Positions 19,340 to 28,417 of a DNA stretch of 58,336 bases are shown here, one piece after another (the stretch's first letter is position 1; every line of letters starts with the position of its first letter). The position numbers and the translations under genes are program-made. The notes under the pieces were generated by a model. The model was not told the origin of the DNA. It saw nothing but the letters and a program-made list of their open reading frames with translations, and made no database searches. This stretch comes from Enterococcus gallinarum NBRC 100675 (GTDB taxonomy: Bacteria; Bacillota; Bacilli; Lactobacillales; Enterococcaceae), in the NCBI RefSeq assembly GCF_001544275.1, contig NZ_BCQE01000025.1, positions 1 through 58,336 of the forward strand, given 5' to 3'.

Positions 19340-22300
19340 CTACTTTTCGCTAAGCACCAGTTTAATGGTTTTAACTTCATATGGATGCAATGAAAATGCG
19401 ATCGGCTCCGCTTTTAACTCTTCGCTAGCTTCTTCCATCATGTTCGTCTCTTGCCAGCGAATTTTGCCAGTTCCATGACAGTGAATGGTGACGTCGCGAT
19501 CGCTCCCTAAATGGTCATAGCAACGCAAAATCCACCCGCTTTGATCTTCCGCTAACTTCAATGCGTCGATTATCAAACTTTCATCAGCCTCGATTTCAAG
19601 AGGAATACTTGCAATCTCTGTTTGAAGTTGACTCAATGGTGCATTGATCTCCCAAGCTTCTTCCATCACCTGACCAGTTGCAAAATCTCCTTGATGCGGA
19701 AATAGGCTGTAGGTAAGCGTGTGGGAACCAAGATCTGCCTGAGGATCCGGGTATGTTGCTCCTTTTAATAAAGATAATCGCAGCTGATTGCCTTTGATAT
19801 CGTAGCCGTATTTGCAGTCGTTCAAAAGGGCCACCCCGTAATCCATTTGTGCAACATCCGCCCACTGATGACCTACTGTCTCAAATTTGGCGATATCCCA
19901 GCTCGTGTTCCAGTGAGTTGGACGCTTCACATTCCCATGCTGAATATCAAAAATAGCTTCTGTCGCGCGAATATTGACATCAAATTTCACTTTCAACAAT
20001 TGCTGGCGTTCTTGCCAATCCACCGTGGTAACAAAATCAATTCGCTTCGTATGAGCATAGAAATAGATTTTTTGTAAAATAGTTGACTGCCCAAAAGTGA
20101 CTTGCTGTTCTAAGACAGTAAACAAAGGATTGTTCTCGATGACTTGAATGCCTGCACTGCTTAGCTCCGTGCCTTTTTCTTGATAAAAAAGATCGATATC
20201 CCACGCATCGAAATTCAATGGTTTGTCTTCAAATAATTGAAAGACATTCCCTGTCCCAGCAAGCACTTCTCGTTGTGCGGTTTTGTCATAGATCTGGGTC
20301 AAATGCCCCGCCTCATTCCATCGGACTTGATAAAACGGAGTCTCGAGTCGGTCTTTTTCACTAACGGACACTGCTTCCAATGGCAACGCACAGATACAAT
20401 CCGGCAAAAGACTCGCTTGGAATGCTGGCAAATGTACCAGAGCGTAACAGGAACCGTCGAAGAAAACTTGCTGCTGTTCAGGTACCGTGCCCGGTGCTAC
20501 TGCAATGATGCTTGTTCGCTGCCAAGCGGCTGTATTGATGATACGTAATTGTTGTTCTTCTGTCTCAAGAGCAGTTGTCAGAGCATGAAGCTGCTTTTGA
20601 CAAGCAAGTGCTTCGTTCCGATAATCTTGATAGACTTCTTTGATGGAAGAGCCCGGGATAATGTCATGAAATTGATTCTTCAAGACGCTTTTCCAAAGCT
20701 TTTCGAATACTGCAGCAGGATAAGCCGTTCCTGCTGTCATAGACTGAAGACTGTACAAACATTCAAGTTCCCGCAAGCGTATTTCAAACCAGCGATTCAT
20801 TTTCTTGATAAAGGCCTGCGAAGTATAGGTACCGCGATGGTACTCCAAATACAGTTCCCCATCCCAGATTGGTAGATCGTTCGAATTTTGGTCGACAGTT
20901 TCATGTAACTCTTCAAAAAAGTCAGCAGCCCGACCCGTTTTAAGCATCGGTAATCCCGGAATTTCAGCCATCTTTCTGCGGTTTTCCAACATTTCTCGGG
21001 TGACACCACCGCCGCCATCTCCATGTCCATAGGAAATCAATAGATGTTGATTCAATGCTTTATTTTGATAGCTGCGATATACTCCTAAAACCGTCTCCGG
21101 GGTCAGCAACCCATTATACGTGTAAAACCAATTGGATTTTTCTGTCCAGCTGCCACCACCTGGAACGGGTGTCGTGATGAAATGCGTCAAAATTTCAGAG
21201 CCATCGATCCCCTTCCATAGAAAGGTGTCGTTTGGCATGCGATTGTATTGATTCCAACTTATTTTCGTCGTCATAAAGGTATTGATTCCACTTTTTTTCA
21301 GAATCTGCGGCAACGCCCATGAATACCCAAAAACATCCGGCAGCCAGAGATAGGTGCTTTCCCGCCCGAATTCCTCGCGAATAAACTTTTTTCCGTAGAG
21401 AATCTGGCGAATAAGGGATTCGCCACTAGGCAGATTACAATCTGCTTCGACCCACATGGCGCCATCAACTTCCCAGCGGCCTTCTGCGATTCGTTGTTTG
21501 ATTTGCACATACAATTCAGGATAGTCCTCTTTGATATATTGGTAAATTTGCGGCTGAGTTTGAAGGAACACATATTCTGGGTATTCTTTCATCAATTTCA
21601 AGACTGTAGAAAAGCTGCGGGCCGCCTTTTCACGCGTGTGCTTCAACTGCCAAAGCCACGCAAGATCAATGTGGGTGTGTCCAATCGCTGTGACTTGAAC
21701 CAAGTCACTTTTGGGAAGTGCTTGCAGCGCCTCTTTTAGAAAAAGATGTGCTTCCCGCAAACTATCATAAAACTGCGGTGATCCTTTTTCTCGCCAATCG
21801 ATCCGTTGAAACGAACCATTCAACATCTTGAGCAGCCGAACCTTCCGGTCATGATCCTCTGCTAATTGCTGGATCGTTTCTAAAATCATTTTAGAAAGAT
21901 AAAAATAATCGTTGGCTTCTTCATCCAAACAACCGATAAATGCAGCTTTCAGTTCATGAATCAGCTGTCGTTCCTCGCCACCGCCTTCTAATCCAGACCA
22001 TAGCTTCAGCGCAACGATCACTTCTTTTCCTAAATTTGCAGGTTCTAATAGAAATTCTTTGTGGTTGGCGTCGATTCCCTGAACAGGGACACCATCAATA
22101 AATAAAAGTGATTCAAAACCAGAGTTATTGCCGCCACCAGTTTTTCCAAAATCAAAAAACAATATATTCATCTTCGGGGGAATGGTGACTTTCGCTTGAA
22201 GCCATAAATAGCGATCCCTTCCTTGCCACGTTTCCCCTATGTGCATGACTTGTTCAGTCGAAAAGAGTGGCGGATATTTCTGACACTTTGTCTGATCCTC

Positions 22301-22402
22301 TGTGACAAACCATTGCTGGATCTGACGCTTGTTTCGATACCTCAATGCCTCGATTTCTTGAATGCGGCGCTTGATTTTTGCTTCTTGCATAAAATAATCC
22401 AT
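19340..22402 (-). CDS. Alpha-mannosidase, GH38 family
   Basis: 1020 aa from the ATG at 22402 (AGGAG 9 nt upstream; an upstream in-frame start at 22423 overlaps the SD). N-terminal beta-rich region (about 1-220); catalytic GH38 domain with the metal motif GHTHIDLAWLWQ and the nucleophile Asp in WLPDVFGYSWALPQ; a central three-helix region; C-terminal beta-sandwich domains. It removes alpha-linked mannose from glycans, probably inside the cell since no signal peptide is seen. It is the last gene of an operon with a sugar-importing ABC transporter, so imported mannosides, perhaps N-glycan fragments, are the likely substrate. Confidence 0.93.
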   Translation of the reverse strand: MDYFMQEAKIKRRIQEIEALRYRNKRQIQQWFVTEDQTKCQKYPPLFSTEQVMHIGETWQGRDRYLWLQAKVTIPPKMNILFFDFGKTGGGNNSGFESLLFIDGVPVQGIDANHKEFLLEPANLGKEVIVALKLWSGLEGGGEERQLIHELKAAFIGCLDEEANDYFYLSKMILETIQQLAEDHDRKVRLLKMLNGSFQRIDWREKGSPQFYDSLREAHLFLKEALQALPKSDLVQVTAIGHTHIDLAWLWQLKHTREKAARSFSTVLKLMKEYPEYVFLQTQPQIYQYIKEDYPELYVQIKQRIAEGRWEVDGAMWVEADCNLPSGESLIRQILYGKKFIREEFGRESTYLWLPDVFGYSWALPQILKKSGINTFMTTKISWNQYNRMPNDTFLWKGIDGSEILTHFITTPVPGGGSWTEKSNWFYTYNGLLTPETVLGVYRSYQNKALNQHLLISYGHGDGGGGVTREMLENRRKMAEIPGLPMLKTGRAADFFEELHETVDQNSNDLPIWDGELYLEYHRGTYTSQAFIKKMNRWFEIRLRELECLYSLQSMTAGTAYPAAVFEKLWKSVLKNQFHDIIPGSSIKEVYQDYRNEALACQKQLHALTTALETEEQQLRIINTAAWQRTSIIAVAPGTVPEQQQVFFDGSCYALVHLPAFQASLLPDCICALPLEAVSVSEKDRLETPFYQVRWNEAGHLTQIYDKTAQREVLAGTGNVFQLFEDKPLNFDAWDIDLFYQEKGTELSSAGIQVIENNPLFTVLEQQVTFGQSTILQKIYFYAHTKRIDFVTTVDWQERQQLLKVKFDVNIRATEAIFDIQHGNVKRPTHWNTSWDIAKFETVGHQWADVAQMDYGVALLNDCKYGYDIKGNQLRLSLLKGATYPDPQADLGSHTLTYSLFPHQGDFATGQVMEEAWEINAPLSQLQTEIASIPLEIEADESLIIDALKLAEDQSGWILRCYDHLGSDRDVTIHCHGTGKIRWQETNMMEEASEELKAEPIAFSLHPYEVKTIKLVLSEK

Positions 22403-22458
22403 TTTGTTCTGCTCCTTTGGCATTCACTTGGTTTTCCTACTGCTTATTCGCCCTTAAG

Positions 22459-24000
22459 TTAGTCTTGATTAAAGCGTTCAAATTGTTGCCGACGGATCTC
22501 CAATAAGCGTTGAGCACCGATACGATCCAATTGCTGCACATAGTTGGTCCAATCCTTTTCAAAATTCCATTCACCTGTAATGAACTTTACCCGCGATTGT
22601 TCCACATGGGTTGAGATATCTGTAACGATCGTTGACAATTCTGCTGCTTCTGCTTCGGTTGCCATAAATGTCGGCAGCATGTATTCCGGCATATATTCTT
22701 CTTTGACATCATCATAGACAGCCGGTTCTTTGCCAAACGCTCGATCTCTGATTTCTTGATCCAATTCCGCATAAGGGAAATAGCCTCCATACACATTATC
22801 GACCCACTGGAAAGCACCGAGTTGCGGCCCGTTTTGATAGTTTAAGATTTCGTCAATATAGACCATGTGCCCATCTTCGTCAACTTCATAGGTCACTCCT
22901 TCTTCTCCTAAATAAGCAAAAATCTGCCCTTCAGGACTATAGAAGTAATCCACCCACTCAAGAAGTAATCCTGGATCTGCTGCATCCTTCGTAATGATAA
23001 ATGCTGAAGTACCAGAAACAGGCGGTTCCGTATAAAGTGTCTTGTCGCCATAAGGTCCTTCAATGACATTGATCGGCGTATACGTTTCTGGTCCAAATGG
23101 GCCAATGAAATCAGGATCGACCCACTGGAAGAGACCAACTTTGTCTTGGGCAGCATCCGCTCGCCATTTGTCATCATCCACGCCGGCAAAGGATTGTTTT
23201 GCAACTAATCCTTCTGCATACAACTCTCTTAGGTACATCCAGACTTCCCGCATCCGTTCATGGTTGATGGTCAACTGTAATTGCCCCGCTTCATCCACAA
23301 ACAGCATATTCCCCATCGCCTGTCTGCCGCCTGTCCCCAATCCATAGGAAGCCATGAAGACCTTTTCCAGTCCGCCGGCTAACCAGCCACTTGGCATATA
23401 ATACCCTTCTCGTCCTTCCCCGCTCGCTACAAAAGCAGCTAGAACCTCTTTCAGTTCATCTGTTGTACGAGGCACATCCAAGGACAATTCATCCAGCCAA
23501 TTTTGATTGATATACAGTCGAACCGTTCGCCCGCCGCTCATTGGATCCAAAGACATATACGGCAGCGAGTACATATGACCATCCGGTGCTGTTAACGTCT
23601 TTTTGACAATCGGATTTTCATCTAAGATTTTTTGCAGATTCGGTGCATGTTCGGCAATCAGATCTTCTAATGGAATGAACAATCCTTGCTGTCCGTATTT
23701 CACGATCTCATCATTGCTCCAGCCGGTCTGATAAAAGGCATCAGGCAGCTTTCCTGATAGAATCAAATTCTTCTTTTCCCCAAACTCTTTTACTTCTTCC
23801 CACTGTACTTTGACTCCAGACTTCTTCTCGTACTCTTGCCACATCCACAGGTCTTCGCTTTTCGGCCTCACGTCTGTAAAATCATTCCTCATTAAATGAA
23901 TCGACTTTACGTCATCTGCTACTTTTTCACTTGGACTAGATTGGCAAGCCGACAACAGCCAGACGAAGGACAACAAAAACAATAGCACTCCTTTTTTCAT
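22459..24000 (-). CDS. Sugar ABC transporter substrate-binding lipoprotein
   Basis: 513 aa. The signal peptide ends in the lipobox LLSAC (Cys at about 19), so the mature protein is lipid-anchored outside the membrane. The rest has the extracellular solute-binding family 1 pattern and is long, like LplA and YtcQ, which serve oligosaccharides. Strong SD AAGGAG. It sits between the DUF624 gene and the mannosidase. Candidate ligand: mannose-containing oligosaccharide (inference from context). Confidence 0.9.
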   Translation of the reverse strand: MKKGVLLFLLSFVWLLSACQSSPSEKVADDVKSIHLMRNDFTDVRPKSEDLWMWQEYEKKSGVKVQWEEVKEFGEKKNLILSGKLPDAFYQTGWSNDEIVKYGQQGLFIPLEDLIAEHAPNLQKILDENPIVKKTLTAPDGHMYSLPYMSLDPMSGGRTVRLYINQNWLDELSLDVPRTTDELKEVLAAFVASGEGREGYYMPSGWLAGGLEKVFMASYGLGTGGRQAMGNMLFVDEAGQLQLTINHERMREVWMYLRELYAEGLVAKQSFAGVDDDKWRADAAQDKVGLFQWVDPDFIGPFGPETYTPINVIEGPYGDKTLYTEPPVSGTSAFIITKDAADPGLLLEWVDYFYSPEGQIFAYLGEEGVTYEVDEDGHMVYIDEILNYQNGPQLGAFQWVDNVYGGYFPYAELDQEIRDRAFGKEPAVYDDVKEEYMPEYMLPTFMATEAEAAELSTIVTDISTHVEQSRVKFITGEWNFEKDWTNYVQQLDRIGAQRLLEIRRQQFERFNQD

Positions 24001-24040
24001 ACAGTTCTCTCCTTTTTATACAATCGAACAACGGGCGACA

Positions 24041-24643
24041 TCAAAAATAGACTCCTTTCATTTTGTTAAATTTATTGAAAAACAAGAAACCTATCCCATA
24101 AGCAGGCAATCCGATCCCTAAACAGATCCCTAAAAATGGATAGTAACAATAAAGAAGACTAACCAATCCAAGAAGTCCCATACTTATTAACAGCTGAACG
24201 GGACAAATGAACACAAACAGTAACGGCTGTAACCAACGATGGACTTTGTCTAATGAAAAATAAGCATGCACAGGGAAAAATGTGATCGCCAGCAATAAAA
24301 TAATCAGGAGATTCGTCCGCATCGTAAACTCAAACAAGAAATTGGTGGGATAATCACTCGCTAATGTGTGATGAACCCCAATAACAAAACCAGTCAGAAC
24401 AATAGCCGCAACATGAAACCAGCGATTTTTTTGTTTGTTGTGCCGATATTGATCTGAAAAAATTTCTTTGAGAGGAGCTTCATTTTTCTGCAGAATCCTT
24501 TTTCGAATGCAATCGTAGACAGTAATCGTTGCCGGTATCAGACTAAACAGCACACCGCCCAGAAGCATGTAGCGCCACCAATACACATTCAAAAGCATCA
24601 TATCGTACACTAATTCACAAAATGCAGCGATCGCTTTTAGCAT
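24041..24643 (-). CDS. DUF624 (YesL-like) membrane protein
   Basis: 200 aa with about five membrane segments, and a family-typical start (LVYDMMLLNVYWWRYMLLGGVLFSLIPATITV split across the first helices). YesL proteins are encoded with LplABC-type oligosaccharide transporters but have no agreed function. SD GAGGAGG overlaps the end of the upstream permease gene, so it is co-translated in the operon. Confidence 0.82.
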   Translation of the reverse strand: MLKAIAAFCELVYDMMLLNVYWWRYMLLGGVLFSLIPATITVYDCIRKRILQKNEAPLKEIFSDQYRHNKQKNRWFHVAAIVLTGFVIGVHHTLASDYPTNFLFEFTMRTNLLIILLLAITFFPVHAYFSLDKVHRWLQPLLFVFICPVQLLISMGLLGLVSLLYCYYPFLGICLGIGLPAYGIGFLFFNKFNKMKGVYF

Positions 24644-24655
24644 CGAAACACCTCC

Positions 24656-25549
24656 TCATCCCTTGATGGATCCTACTAGGATGCCTTTTTCAAAGTATTT
24701 GGCTACCACAGGATAAAATAGGAGCACAGGCAGACTTGAAACGATCACTACGCTGTATTTGAGGGTCATTTTCAGCATAAGCAGTTCGGATTCCGCACTA
24801 CCGGCAATGATTTGGTTCATATCTTGGCCAAACTGTCCCTGAACCAGTATTTCTCGCAGAATAATCTGCAGAGGATACTTGGCACGATCCTGTAAATAAA
24901 TCAACGCGTCAAAGTAGGCATTCCAGCGACCGACACCATAGAACATTGCCATCACTGCGATGATCGGGGTAGCCAGAGGCAAGACGACTTTCCATAATAA
25001 CCATAAATCGTTGGCACCATCGATATAAGCGCTTTCAATCAAATCATTAGGAATATTTTGACTGAAATACGTACGCATCAAAATCATATTATAAACACCC
25101 AACGCTCCAGGCAAGATCATGACCCAAAGTGTGTTAACGATCCCTAACTGCTGATTGACTAAATAAGTGGGGATCAACCCTCCGCTAAAAAACATTGTAA
25201 TCGTAAAAAATAAAGTAAAGAAACGCTTGCCTCGTAAGCCGGAACGAGACAATGGGTAGGCAGCAATCGTCGTGACGATTAAGTTGATCACTGTCCCTAA
25301 ACCCGTGTAGATCACTGCGTTGCGAAAACCCGTCCAGATATCACTGCTCTTGAGCACTTCCTTGTACCCTTCAACATTTAATCCACGGGGATACAAAAGC
25401 AACGGGACCTCATAGATCCTAGTGGGATCACTGAAGGAAGCATTGACCACAAAGATAAGCGGATATAAGATAATCAGGGCAATCAGACTGACCAGTAAGA
25501 TATTGATAGTATTAAACAGTTTATCCCCTTTCGTTGCTGATACTTTCAT
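24656..25549 (-). CDS. Carbohydrate ABC transporter permease (LplC/YtcP type)
   Basis: 297 aa from the ATG at 25549, with AGGAGG 7 nt upstream. Six membrane segments and the EAA loop (ESAYIDGANDLWLLWKVVLPLA) that contacts the ATPase. One of the two permeases of the importer. No dedicated ATPase gene is in the operon, so a shared MsmX-type ATPase encoded elsewhere is expected. Confidence 0.92.
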   Translation of the reverse strand: MKVSATKGDKLFNTINILLVSLIALIILYPLIFVVNASFSDPTRIYEVPLLLYPRGLNVEGYKEVLKSSDIWTGFRNAVIYTGLGTVINLIVTTIAAYPLSRSGLRGKRFFTLFFTITMFFSGGLIPTYLVNQQLGIVNTLWVMILPGALGVYNMILMRTYFSQNIPNDLIESAYIDGANDLWLLWKVVLPLATPIIAVMAMFYGVGRWNAYFDALIYLQDRAKYPLQIILREILVQGQFGQDMNQIIAGSAESELLMLKMTLKYSVVIVSSLPVLLFYPVVAKYFEKGILVGSIKG

Positions 25550-25560
25550 TCGTTTTCCTC

Positions 25561-26523
25561 CTACCAAAGACTCGATTCATTTGTCTTTTGTGCTAGTTTA
25601 TTAACAATAAATAAAACAATAAAATTAATCACGTTATTAAAAAGACCGACTGCAGCAGAGAAACTATACTCCCCATTTATGATCCCCATTTTATAGGTAT
25701 ATGTCGAAAGCACCTCAGAGGAAGCGAGATTCGCAGCGTTCTGTAAGAGAAAAGTCTTCTCAAAGCCCACGGATAAAATGCTTCCTGTCGCCAATATCGT
25801 GGAGATCACGATGGTCGGCATGATGGAAGGAATCGTGATATGACGAATACATTGCAAGCGAGAGGCACCATCCAAGTAAGCGGCTTCATATTGATCGGGA
25901 GAGATCCCGGACATCGCTGCCGTATAAATCAACGTTCCCCACCCCACACCTTGCCAGACACCCGACCACACATAGATATGCGGAAACCATTTAGGACTTC
26001 CGAGAAAATCGATCGATGGAAACCCAAATGTATTCAGCAACATATTAATCATGCCATCTTGACTTGAAAAAAAGAATTGAACCATCCCGATCACGACAAC
26101 CACCGAAATAAAATTTGGGATGTATGAAATCGTTTGAGCGGTTGATTTGAACCATTTCCGATTCAATTCATTGAATAATAACGCCAAAATGATCGGTAAT
26201 GGTACACTGACCAACAAACTGTAAAGACTCAAGCGCAAGGTATTAACAATGATCTCGAGAAAAAAATAGGAAGCAAAAAAACGCTCAAAGTGCTTCAATC
26301 CCACCCAAGGGCTACCTAAGATCCCAAATGCGGGAGAATAATCTTTGAATGCGATAATCACGCCATACATTGGCCAATAATTCCAGATCACGACAAAAAT
26401 AACTGGAATGATCAGCATGACGTAGAGCCACTTGTGTTTCTTTAAATCTTTTTTTAGATCCTGGAAATTTCTTTTGTTTTTACCCAGATAGCCGCTTTTT
26501 GCAACTGTACCTTTTACAGGCAT
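25561..26523 (-). CDS. Carbohydrate ABC transporter permease (LplB type)
   Basis: 320 aa, six membrane segments after a basic N-terminus. The EAA loop reads YEAAYLDGASRLQCIRHITIP. SD GGAGGAG. It starts 19 bp after the XRE gene at 26543-26767 and precedes the second permease by 11 bp. Confidence 0.92.
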   Translation of the reverse strand: MPVKGTVAKSGYLGKNKRNFQDLKKDLKKHKWLYVMLIIPVIFVVIWNYWPMYGVIIAFKDYSPAFGILGSPWVGLKHFERFFASYFFLEIIVNTLRLSLYSLLVSVPLPIILALLFNELNRKWFKSTAQTISYIPNFISVVVVIGMVQFFFSSQDGMINMLLNTFGFPSIDFLGSPKWFPHIYVWSGVWQGVGWGTLIYTAAMSGISPDQYEAAYLDGASRLQCIRHITIPSIMPTIVISTILATGSILSVGFEKTFLLQNAANLASSEVLSTYTYKMGIINGEYSFSAAVGLFNNVINFIVLFIVNKLAQKTNESSLW

Positions 26524-26542
26524 CTTGAGTCCCCTCCTCCAT

Positions 26543-26767
26543 TTAACTAGGTTTGTCTTTTTGTGTCGTTATGTTACCTTCGATGCTAAAAAAATACGTC
26601 CAATCAAATTGGAGCACTTTACCGATCCGCTTCGCTACTTCTACACTTGGTCGGCGTTTTCCTCGTTCAATCATATTGTAATATGTTCGCTCAATTTCGG
26701 ATTCCTTAGCTACTTGATCCTGAGTGAGTCCATTTTTTTCACGTTGCCTAATGAGCCACTCCCGCAT
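26543..26767 (-). CDS. Small XRE-family regulator, first gene of the mannosidase/ABC operon
   Basis: 74 aa from the ATG at 26767 with AAGGAGGG 7 nt upstream. Almost the whole protein is an XRE/Cro HTH (WLIRQREKNGLTQDQVAKES, then the recognition helix with TYYNMIERGKRRP). It is driven by the strong promoter at 26812-26840 and lies 19 bp ahead of the first permease gene, so it probably regulates its own operon. The inducer is unknown and no ligand domain is present. Confidence 0.88.
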   Translation of the reverse strand: MREWLIRQREKNGLTQDQVAKESEIERTYYNMIERGKRRPSVEVAKRIGKVLQFDWTYFFSIEGNITTQKDKPS

Positions 26768-26790
26768 ACAGTTCCCTCCTTCTTCGGAAT

Positions 26791-26901
26791 GTAACGTTTC
26801 GACACACACTCATTATATGTTTCCTTATGACACTTGTCAACGACATTTAGTAACAAATAGACACCAACCGACTCTTTTTTTCTAAGTAACGGTGTGTTAC
26901 T
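26791..26901. promoter_or_regulatory. Divergent promoter/operator region between two XRE genes
   Basis: Minus-strand promoter: TTGACA (26835-26840), 17-bp spacer, TATAAT (26812-26817), a full consensus match. GTAAC half-sites occur at 26791 and 26850, and as a palindrome AGTAAC-N5-GTTACT at 26885-26901. These could be operators for one or both XRE proteins. Confidence 0.75.
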
Positions 26902-26925
26902 ATCACGAGAGAGGCAGGTGTCATT

Positions 26926-27261
26926 ATGTTTCCGCAAATCATAAAAAAATTACGTCTGGAAAAGAAGTTAACTCAGCAAGAAGTGGCAGACAAAATCGGG
27001 ATCACACGTCCAGCTTATACTGCCTATGAATCAGGAAAAAGAGAGCCCGACTTTAGCATGCTGCAAGTGTTAGCCGATCTATTTGGTGTGTCGACCGACT
27101 ATCTCTTAGGCCGATCTGATAAGAGACACCTCTATCCTAAAGTAGAAAGTGACTTGATCAGTTCCCATGTCGATGAATCAATCTCAGAAGAAGGAATCAA
27201 AGAAATCCTCACGTTCATTGATTTTGTCAAAGAACGCGAGCAAAAAAAAAAGACCATCTGA
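26926..27261 (+). CDS. XRE-family transcriptional regulator
   Basis: 111 aa. N-terminal HTH (about 5-60: LRLEKKLTQQEVADKIGI, then YTAYESGKREPDFSMLQ) of the phage-repressor/SinR/Xre type with the usual FGVSTDYLLGRSD tail, then a short C-terminal helix rich in Lys and Glu. Divergent from the glycan operon. The palindrome AGTAAC/GTTACT lies 24 bp upstream and is probably its operator. The stop codon lies inside the terminator. Confidence 0.88.
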   Translation: MFPQIIKKLRLEKKLTQQEVADKIGITRPAYTAYESGKREPDFSMLQVLADLFGVSTDYLLGRSDKRHLYPKVESDLISSHVDESISEEGIKEILTFIDFVKEREQKKKTI

Positions 27262-27276
27262 ATGATGGTCTTTTTT
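27246..27276. terminator. Bidirectional terminator between the XRE gene and csp
   Basis: AGACCATC/GATGGTCT with loop TGAAT, flanked by A-run and T-run, so it works for both converging genes. Confidence 0.9.
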
Positions 27277-27321
27277 GACTGTGCCTTCACTAATCCCATG
27301 AATGCAGTCTTGTAAATAAGC

Positions 27322-27522
27322 TTACGCTTTGTTTACGTTTACTGCTTGAGGTCCACGATCTGATTCTTCAACATCAAAAGTCACTGCTTGGCCTTCTTCT
27401 AAAGTCTTGAAGCCTTCACCTTGGATTGCTGAGAAATGTACAAATACGTCTGTACCGTCTTCACGTGAAATGAAGCCAAATCCTTTTTCAGCATTGAACC
27501 ATTTAACTGTACCTTGTTCCAT
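27322..27522 (-). CDS. Cold-shock protein (CspA family)
   Basis: 66 aa from the ATG at 27522, with GAGGAGG upstream; the longer reading frame covers the leader. RNA-binding cold-shock domain with RNP1 (KGFGFIS) and RNP2 (VFVHFSAI), acting as an RNA chaperone. A leader of about 80 nt or more lies between it and radC, as is typical for cold-inducible csp mRNAs. Confidence 0.95.
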   Translation of the reverse strand: MEQGTVKWFNAEKGFGFISREDGTDVFVHFSAIQGEGFKTLEEGQAVTFDVEESDRGPQAVNVNKA

Positions 27523-27671
27523 TATAAAAAACCTCCTCGTGCATAAGCACTTAATTATGTGTAACATTGCTCGTGTCCGATAGAGGTGTAACAAGCGTTT
27601 CAACATCTATTCAGCAAACAAAATTACACTAATATTTTACACTTGCTACTATTTTTTTGCAAGGTAGACGA

Positions 27672-28352
27672 TCAGCCTTCCCAGAGTCCTTCTTCTCGCA
27701 AGCTGATATATGAATTATTACCGATAATCAAGTGGTCCAGCAAGTCGATACCCATCAATTCCCCACACTTCATCAATCGTTTGGTAAAGGTAATATCCGC
27801 CTGCGAAGGTTGGGGACTGCCGCTGGGATGATTGTGCACGCAGATCACTCGGGCGGCACAGCAACGAACTGCTCCGTGATAAATTTCTCTAGGATGAGCA
27901 ATCGACTGATTGAGACTGCCGATGAATAACGTCTTTTTTTGGATGATCTCATTTTTGGTATTTAGGTAGAGACACAGCAAATGTTCTTGCTGGTAATCTT
28001 TTAATTCCTCCATCATCTGATTGGCAATATCCACACTGGAATGAACTCTGCCATATTTTGGCTGTGCTGCTCGTTGGATGCGGGCGCCAAGTTCTACGGT
28101 AGCTTTGAGTTCGATCGCTTTGATCTGGCCTACCCCACGAATGGCCTGCAGTTCGTCCAATGTCACGTGCTTTAGCTCATACAAGTCTTCAAACTCGTTG
28201 AGGATCTGACCAGCTAGTTCGATGACATTGAAAGGATGAGAACCCGTTCGTAAAAGAATCGCTAACAATTCTTGATTGGATAAAGCTTCAGCGCCATAAT
28301 GCAATAGTCGTTCCCGAGGATAGGAACTTTGAGGAATTCCATTGTCTTTCAT
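27672..28352 (-). CDS. radC: DNA repair protein RadC (JAB/MPN domain)
   Basis: 226 aa. N-terminal helix-hairpin-helix region (LQAIRGVGQIKAIELKA) and C-terminal JAB metalloprotease-like domain with HNHPSGSPQPSQAD. Despite the name the biochemical role is unsettled. The SD is part of a hairpin and is separated from the ATG by a run of eight T. Confidence 0.93.
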   Translation of the reverse strand: MKDNGIPQSSYPRERLLHYGAEALSNQELLAILLRTGSHPFNVIELAGQILNEFEDLYELKHVTLDELQAIRGVGQIKAIELKATVELGARIQRAAQPKYGRVHSSVDIANQMMEELKDYQQEHLLCLYLNTKNEIIQKKTLFIGSLNQSIAHPREIYHGAVRCCAARVICVHNHPSGSPQPSQADITFTKRLMKCGELMGIDLLDHLIIGNNSYISLREEGLWEG

Positions 28353-28399
28353 AAAAAAAACTCCTTTGCGTTAGTCTAAAATAAAACTACGCAAAAGAG
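28353..28399 (-). promoter_or_regulatory. Hairpin containing the radC SD, followed by eight T
   Basis: On the minus strand, the arm at 28386-28399 (CTCTTTTGCGTAGT) pairs with 28361-28375 (ACTAACGCAAAGGAG), so the SD AGGAG is in the stem. Eight T (28353-28360) follow. It has the form of a terminator for folC-HAD and could also mask radC translation. Confidence 0.65.
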
Positions 28400-28417
28400 T
28401 TCATGGTTGATGCGACA

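Noticed and set aside
26785-26805. Catabolite-repression (cre) site before the glycan operon
   Set aside because: TGTAACGTTTCGACA is one base out of register with the CcpA consensus.
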